NCBI GenBank assembly: GCA_937944975.1
Contig: CALEBF010000003.1
Coordinates: forward strand, 1 to 34,723
DNA length: 34,723 nucleotides
Source: an uncultured Mycoplasmatota bacterium
GTDB lineage: Bacteria; Bacillota_I; Bacilli_A; RF39; UBA660
Reading direction: 5' to 3'
Position 1 is the first letter of the stretch; each line of letters starts with the position of its first letter. The translations under genes were made by a program, and so were the position numbers. The notes under the pieces are model-generated. The model worked only from the letters and a program-made list of their open reading frames with translations. It was not told the origin of the DNA and searched no databases. Below, in pieces: positions 30,987 to 34,723 of the stretch.

Positions 30987-33479
30987 CTACTTTCCACAAC
31001 ATTGTTTGTACTTTTTACCAGAACCACATGGACACGGATCATTGCGGCCTACCTTTTTTACTTTCTTTGGTTGTCTTTTCTTTTCTTTTTGTGGATCTCT
31101 TACAGCTTCACCTTTGGCAACTTCCTTACGTTCTGTATTTTGTCTTACCTCGGCGCGTAATAAGTAAATCGTCGTTTCTTTATCTATCGTATATAACAAA
31201 CGATCAAATAGTTCGTACCCTTCTGTTGTGTAAGCTCGCAATGGATCTTCTTGAGCATATCCTCTTAAGTGAATTCCCTCTCGTAAATGAGACATCGTAT
31301 TAATATGTTCCATCCAGTGAGTATCGATTACGCGAAGTGCGACTGCTTTTTCAAATTCATTTCGAATATCGTCAGGAATCTCACTCATCTTATCTACGTA
31401 CTCTTGTTCTACACGATTAAAAATGTAGTCGATCACTTCTGGTATATCCATATTTTCAATTTCGTCCACTTTCATATCTTTTCTCAATAAGTTTTCATTG
31501 ATTGCTTCAACAATTTCTGAAAGATCCTTTTCTGTTAAATGTCCTTCTGGCATAATATGTTCGTGTACTAAATCCTCAATATGATTGTGAATCGTCTCTT
31601 TAATCGTGTCACTAATAGATTCGCTATCTAGGATTTCATTTCTCTTATCATAAATAATTTCTCTTTGTTTATTGATGACATCATCGTATTGTAACAAAGT
31701 CTTACGGATATCAAAGTTGTTTCCTTCTACACGGCGTTGTGCTGATTCAATCGAACTTGATAGAGCCTTATTTCGAATTGACATATCATCTGAAAAACCA
31801 ACACGTTGTAATAAAGCTTTTGCTCGGTCTGTTCCAAATCGTACCATCAAATCGTCTTCGAAAGATACACAGAATTGTGAAAATCCAGGATCTCCTTGAC
31901 GACCAGCACGTCCTCTTAACTGATTGTCAATACGACGTGACTCGTGACGCTCTGTACCAATGACACAGAGTCCACCAAGTTCTTTTACTTCATCAGTTAA
32001 TTTAATGTCTGTTCCACGACCAGCCATGTTAGTAGCGATCGTAACAGCACCTTTTTCTCCAGCCTTTGCGATAATTTCAGCTTCACGTGCATTATTCTTT
32101 GCATTTAATACTTCATGTGGAATATTCTTCTTTTTGAGCATAGAACTAATTAATTCACTAGTTTCTACCGCAACTGTACCAACCAACACTGGTTGTCCTG
32201 TTTTATGACGCTCTACAATCTCATTTACGATCGCATTGTATTTTCCCTTTGCCGTTGCAAAAATCAAATCTCCATAGTCTTTACGAATCACAGGCTTATT
32301 CGTTGGAATACAGATAACATACATGTTGTAAATGTCTCTAAACTCTTCCTCTTCTGTCTTCGCTGTTCCTGTCATACCAGCTAACTTATCATACATTCTA
32401 AATAAGTTTTGGAACGTAATCGTAGCAAGTGTTTTCGTTTCCTCTTGAATTTCGACACCTTCTTTTGCCTCGATTGCTTGATGTAATCCGTCAGAATAAT
32501 TTCGTCCTTGCATCAAGCGTCCAGTAAATTGATCTACGATGACAATCTTACCATCTGCAACGACATAATCCACATCGACTTTCATTGCATAATTCGCTCT
32601 TAAAGCCTGATTGATATGATGAACTAAGTTTGTGTGTTCCATATCATAAATATTATCAACACCAAATGCTTTCTCTGCTTTTGCAATTCCCTTTTCATCT
32701 AAAGTAACTGCCTTTGTCTTCTCATCATAGATATATCCGTCATTTTCCTTCAATGATTTTACAAAGCGATCTGCTTGAGTATATAACTTTGCAGACTGCA
32801 TTCTTCCTCCAGAGATAATCAACGGAGTTCTAGCCTCATCGATTAGAACGGAGTCAACTTCGTCGACGATTGCAAAGTTTAACTTACGTTGTACGCGAGA
32901 TTCTGCATTGACTACCATGTTATCACGTAAATAATCAAATCCAATTTCATTATTGGTAGAATACATAATATCGCACTGATATGCTTCTCTTTTTTCCTGT
33001 GAAGATAATTCTCTATAGTTTACTCCAACTGTCAATCCTAAGAATCGATAGATATTTCCCATCCATTCCGCATCACGACCAGCCAAATACTCGTTTACTG
33101 TAATGATATGTACTCCTTTTCCAGTTAGAGCATTCAAATATGCTGGCATCGTAGAAGTAAGCGTCTTCCCTTCTCCAGTTTTCATCTCAGCAATATTTCC
33201 ATAATGGATTGCAAGTCCACCAAGTATTTGTACATAATATGGTTTTTCACCAATCACACGGAATGCTGCTTCGCGTGCTACCGCAAACGCTTCCACTTTG
33301 ATATCTTCTAGTGTTTCACCATTTTGTAAGCGCTCTTGGAATTCTTTTGTTTTCGCTTTTAATTCTTCGTCACTTTTTTCACTCATTTCAGCATCTAATT
33401 TTTCTATTTCATCAGCTATTTTCTGAAACTTAGTTAACTCTTTATACTCATGATCAAAGACTTTTTTTAAAAAGTTCAT
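30987..33479 (-). CDS. secA: Preprotein translocase ATPase SecA
   Basis: The 830-residue protein is full length for a Firmicutes SecA. It has MKTGEGKTL (99-107), VDEVDSVLIDEARTPLIISG, the preprotein cross-linking domain, EEFRDIYNM, TNMAGRGTDIKL, ERHESRRIDNQLRGRAGRQGD in the second motor half, the long helical scaffold domain, and a C-terminal SEC-C zinc motif ending in CPCGSGKKYKQCC. SecA drives protein export through SecYEG. AGAAAGGATGATAAA precedes the start. It follows hpf, as in many Firmicutes, and heads a five-gene transcript ending at 28845. Confidence 0.98.
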   Translation of the reverse strand: MNFLKKVFDHEYKELTKFQKIADEIEKLDAEMSEKSDEELKAKTKEFQERLQNGETLEDIKVEAFAVAREAAFRVIGEKPYYVQILGGLAIHYGNIAEMKTGEGKTLTSTMPAYLNALTGKGVHIITVNEYLAGRDAEWMGNIYRFLGLTVGVNYRELSSQEKREAYQCDIMYSTNNEIGFDYLRDNMVVNAESRVQRKLNFAIVDEVDSVLIDEARTPLIISGGRMQSAKLYTQADRFVKSLKENDGYIYDEKTKAVTLDEKGIAKAEKAFGVDNIYDMEHTNLVHHINQALRANYAMKVDVDYVVADGKIVIVDQFTGRLMQGRNYSDGLHQAIEAKEGVEIQEETKTLATITFQNLFRMYDKLAGMTGTAKTEEEEFRDIYNMYVICIPTNKPVIRKDYGDLIFATAKGKYNAIVNEIVERHKTGQPVLVGTVAVETSELISSMLKKKNIPHEVLNAKNNAREAEIIAKAGEKGAVTIATNMAGRGTDIKLTDEVKELGGLCVIGTERHESRRIDNQLRGRAGRQGDPGFSQFCVSFEDDLMVRFGTDRAKALLQRVGFSDDMSIRNKALSSSIESAQRRVEGNNFDIRKTLLQYDDVINKQREIIYDKRNEILDSESISDTIKETIHNHIEDLVHEHIMPEGHLTEKDLSEIVEAINENLLRKDMKVDEIENMDIPEVIDYIFNRVEQEYVDKMSEIPDDIRNEFEKAVALRVIDTHWMEHINTMSHLREGIHLRGYAQEDPLRAYTTEGYELFDRLLYTIDKETTIYLLRAEVRQNTERKEVAKGEAVRDPQKEKKRQPKKVKKVGRNDPCPCGSGKKYKQCCGK

Positions 33480-33555
33480 TTTATCATCCTTTCTAACTCA
33501 ACTTATATTTTATCAAATTATTCTTAAAAATCATAGTGAAAATTAGGTGAAATAA

Positions 33556-33577
33556 GAAAAAAGGACGAATTCGTCCT
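33556..33577 (-). terminator. Terminator of hpf
   Basis: AGGACG (33562-33567) and CGTCCT (33572-33577) pair around AATT, followed on the minus strand by six T residues. It overlaps the hpf stop codon and separates hpf from secA. Confidence 0.85.
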
Positions 33578-34106
33578 AATTTGTTTCTATCATTCCGTAT
33601 CCGCCATCTTTTCTCTTGTATAAAATACATACCTCTCCTGTATCGGCATCTTTAAATACAAAGAATTCATGTCCGATCAAGTTCATTTGAAGAATTGCTT
33701 CCTCTTCACTCATTGGCTTCATCTCGATTTTTTTACGTTTTACAACAGTTTCCTCTACTTCGCTTTCTTCTGCTTCAAAGTTCATGTTAAAATCAATCAT
33801 GCTAGGCTTTGTTGCTTTCTTTTGCATTCTCGTTTTATTTTTTCTAATCTGTCTTTCGATCTTATCACTTACTAAATCAATTGCTGCATATAAGTCTTTG
33901 TTTCTCTCTTCTCCACGTAAAATCATTTTTTTCGCTGGAATTGTAACCTCTACAATTTGGTCAATTCCTCGTATACGAACTAACACATTTGCGGTAAGAG
34001 AGTCAGGATTTTCAAAATACTTATCTAACCTACCTATCTTCTCCTCAATATACTTTCTGATTGGCTCGGTAATCTCTACTTTATTACCACGAATATTAAA
34101 TTTCAT
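33576..34106 (-). CDS. hpf: Long-form ribosome hibernation promoting factor
   Basis: The 176-residue protein has the N-terminal S30AE domain (MKFNIRGNKVEITEPIRKYI, NVLVRIRGIDQIVEVTIPAK) and the C-terminal dimerisation domain of long HPF (MNLIGHEFFVFKDADTGEVC, ILYKRKDGGYGMIE). It binds the 30S decoding site and links ribosomes into 100S dimers in stationary phase. The ATG at 34106 is chosen for the conserved MKFNIRG opening and the AAAGGA site; a longer frame to 34184 adds unrelated residues and spans the promoter. Confidence 0.95.
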   Translation of the reverse strand: MKFNIRGNKVEITEPIRKYIEEKIGRLDKYFENPDSLTANVLVRIRGIDQIVEVTIPAKKMILRGEERNKDLYAAIDLVSDKIERQIRKNKTRMQKKATKPSMIDFNMNFEAEESEVEETVVKRKKIEMKPMSEEEAILQMNLIGHEFFVFKDADTGEVCILYKRKDGGYGMIETN

Positions 34107-34128
34107 AGCATCAATCCTTTCTAACCAT

Positions 34129-34134
34129 ATTATA
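34129..34134 (-). promoter_or_regulatory. -10 box of the hpf promoter
   Basis: On the minus strand TATAAT is preceded by TGT (extended -10). TTGTTT lies upstream with a short 15-base spacer. Confidence 0.6.
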
Positions 34135-34192
34135 ACATATTTTATAGAAAAACAATATGTTTTTTTATGTGAATTTATACCCAAAATAAGAT

Positions 34193-34225
34193 AGAAAAAA
34201 AGCTACTTTATACCAAAGCAGCTTT
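34193..34225 (-). terminator. Terminator of the cold-shock gene
   Basis: An 11-pair stem (34199-34209 with 34215-34225, one G-T wobble on the transcript side) is followed on the minus strand by seven T residues and overlaps the stop codon. Confidence 0.85.
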
Positions 34226-34420
34226 AATTTCTACAACGTTCTTCGCTTGTAGACCCTTATCCGTTTGAACTAGTTCAAAATCGACATATTGTCCTTCGAC
34301 TAACGTTTTAAATCCGTCTGATAGTATTGCGGAATAATGAACAAAAATGTCCTCTCCATCTTTGTATTCGATGAAGCCATAACCTTTATCGTTATTGAAC
34401 CATTTTACTTTCCCACGCAC
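34208..34420 (-). CDS. CspA-family cold shock protein
   Basis: The 70-residue protein is one cold-shock domain: GKVKWFNNDKGYGFIEYKDG with RNP1 (KGYGFI) and RNP2 (DIFVHY). It binds single-stranded RNA as a chaperone. A GTG start at 34420 is preferred: it gives the standard MxGKVKWF opening, and the GGGAG ribosome site lies nine bases before it. The in-frame ATG at 34429 touches that site without spacing. It is monocistronic with its own promoter and terminator. Confidence 0.93.
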   Translation of the reverse strand: MRGKVKWFNNDKGYGFIEYKDGEDIFVHYSAILSDGFKTLVEGQYVDFELVQTDKGLQAKNVVEIKAALV

Positions 34421-34458
34421 AATTAACATCTCCCTTCTAGCATCCTCCCTGCACTACC

Positions 34459-34488
34459 ACTATACCGTAAACCAAACCACTTATGCAA
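34459..34488 (-). promoter_or_regulatory. Promoter of the cold-shock gene
   Basis: On the minus strand TTGCAT (34483-34488), 18 bases, and TATAGT (34459-34464). The transcript would have a short leader of about 30 bases, not the long leader of E. coli cspA. Confidence 0.65.
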
Positions 34489-34588
34489 TGAAATTCACCC
34501 GACAAAAACCGACAAAATATTTTTTGATTGATCTCAGTAGCAGTGGCAAGTTCTATTCTACTATAAGTTTAGGTAATTATATCTCGAT

Positions 34589-34633
34589 TTGTCTCAAAGT
34601 ACACTTTCTATGCTCGAGGATAAAATGAGACAA
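34589..34633. repeat. Separated 8-bp inverted repeat TTGTCTCA/TGAGACAA
   Basis: TTGTCTCA (34589-34596) and TGAGACAA (34626-34633) are exact reverse complements 29 bases apart. A protein-binding site is possible; no T tract or CDS explains it. Confidence 0.5.
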
Positions 34634-34673
34634 TTTTTCTTATATTTGGTACAAACACGGTATAAAGACAAAT

Positions 34674-34708
34674 AAAAAAGGAGAATGAATTAAACATTCT
34701 TCTTTTTG
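34674..34708 (-). terminator. Terminator of a gene beyond the right edge
   Basis: AAAAAGGAGAATG (34675-34687) pairs with CATTCTTCTTTTT (34695-34707) with one G-T position; T-rich flanks lie on both sides. A minus-strand gene ending just outside the window would fit. Confidence 0.6.
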
Positions 34709-34723
34709 TTATCAATAGAATTA

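Larger units (their letters stand above)
34430..34723. other. Gene-free upstream region of the cold-shock gene
   Basis: No credible gene is seen. It holds the csp promoter, a pair of CGACAAAA direct repeats near 34500, a separated inverted repeat (34589-34633) and, at the right edge, a terminator of a gene beyond the window. Another TATAAT-like box occurs near 34579 on the minus strand without a good -35 box. Confidence 0.6.

Noticed and set aside
30938..31303. Plus-strand frames opposite secA
   Set aside because: Antisense to the conserved SecA C-terminus, with no ribosome site or family resemblance.

Overview
The window is a low-GC (about one third G+C) bacterial chromosome segment using TGA as a stop, with strong Shine-Dalgarno sites, consensus sigma-A promoters and many U-tailed hairpin terminators. 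Together with SecA, long-form HPF, a CspA-type protein and a spore-coat-kinase-like protein, this suggests Bacilli, plausibly an uncultured gut lineage near Erysipelotrichales/RF39. The lineage is an inference; no 16S gene or full marker set is present.

Layout. 1-477: the tail of an XRE-like regulator gene and a gene-free stretch of hairpins, richer in GC than the rest. 477-880: a tRNA operon (Val-Thr-Tyr-Gln, minus strand) with its promoter; the tRNA-Gln acceptor stem does not pair, which may mark a chimeric junction. 870-9309: housekeeping and hypothetical genes (S1-domain protein, NifU-type scaffold, CotS/YutH-like protein, acidic coiled-coil protein, a membrane protein with a papain-like tail, UvrD-like helicase, YjdF-like protein, RmuC, rhodanese). 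9385-28791: a 19 kb minus-strand secretion/pilus locus. 28845-34225: secA with four downstream small genes, then hpf and a cold-shock gene. 34430-34723: no gene.

The central locus is the main discovery candidate. In transcription order it holds a 537-aa membrane protein of unknown function, a 41-aa coupled small ORF, a TadE-like protein, CpaB/RcpC, the CpaF/TadA ATPase, TadB, TadC, a 58-aa pilin-like peptide, two paralogous pseudopilin-like proteins and a TadZ/CpaE-like protein. These make a Tad-type pilus module. Directly after them come a type IV secretion module: three VirB2-like two-helix proteins (two of them on their own promoter-terminator units), VirB6/TrbL-like, PrgI/VirB3-like, a split VirB4, a CHAP-domain wall hydrolase, an Ig-like anchored protein and a VirD4/TraG coupling protein. 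No relaxase, integrase, oriT or attachment site is seen, so the locus looks like a chromosomally fixed composite machine rather than an active conjugative element.

The secA operon upstream also carries a membrane-anchored protein with two thioredoxin folds. Together with the cysteine-rich VirB2-like and pilin-like proteins this hints that disulfide formation could serve the machine. That link is inference.
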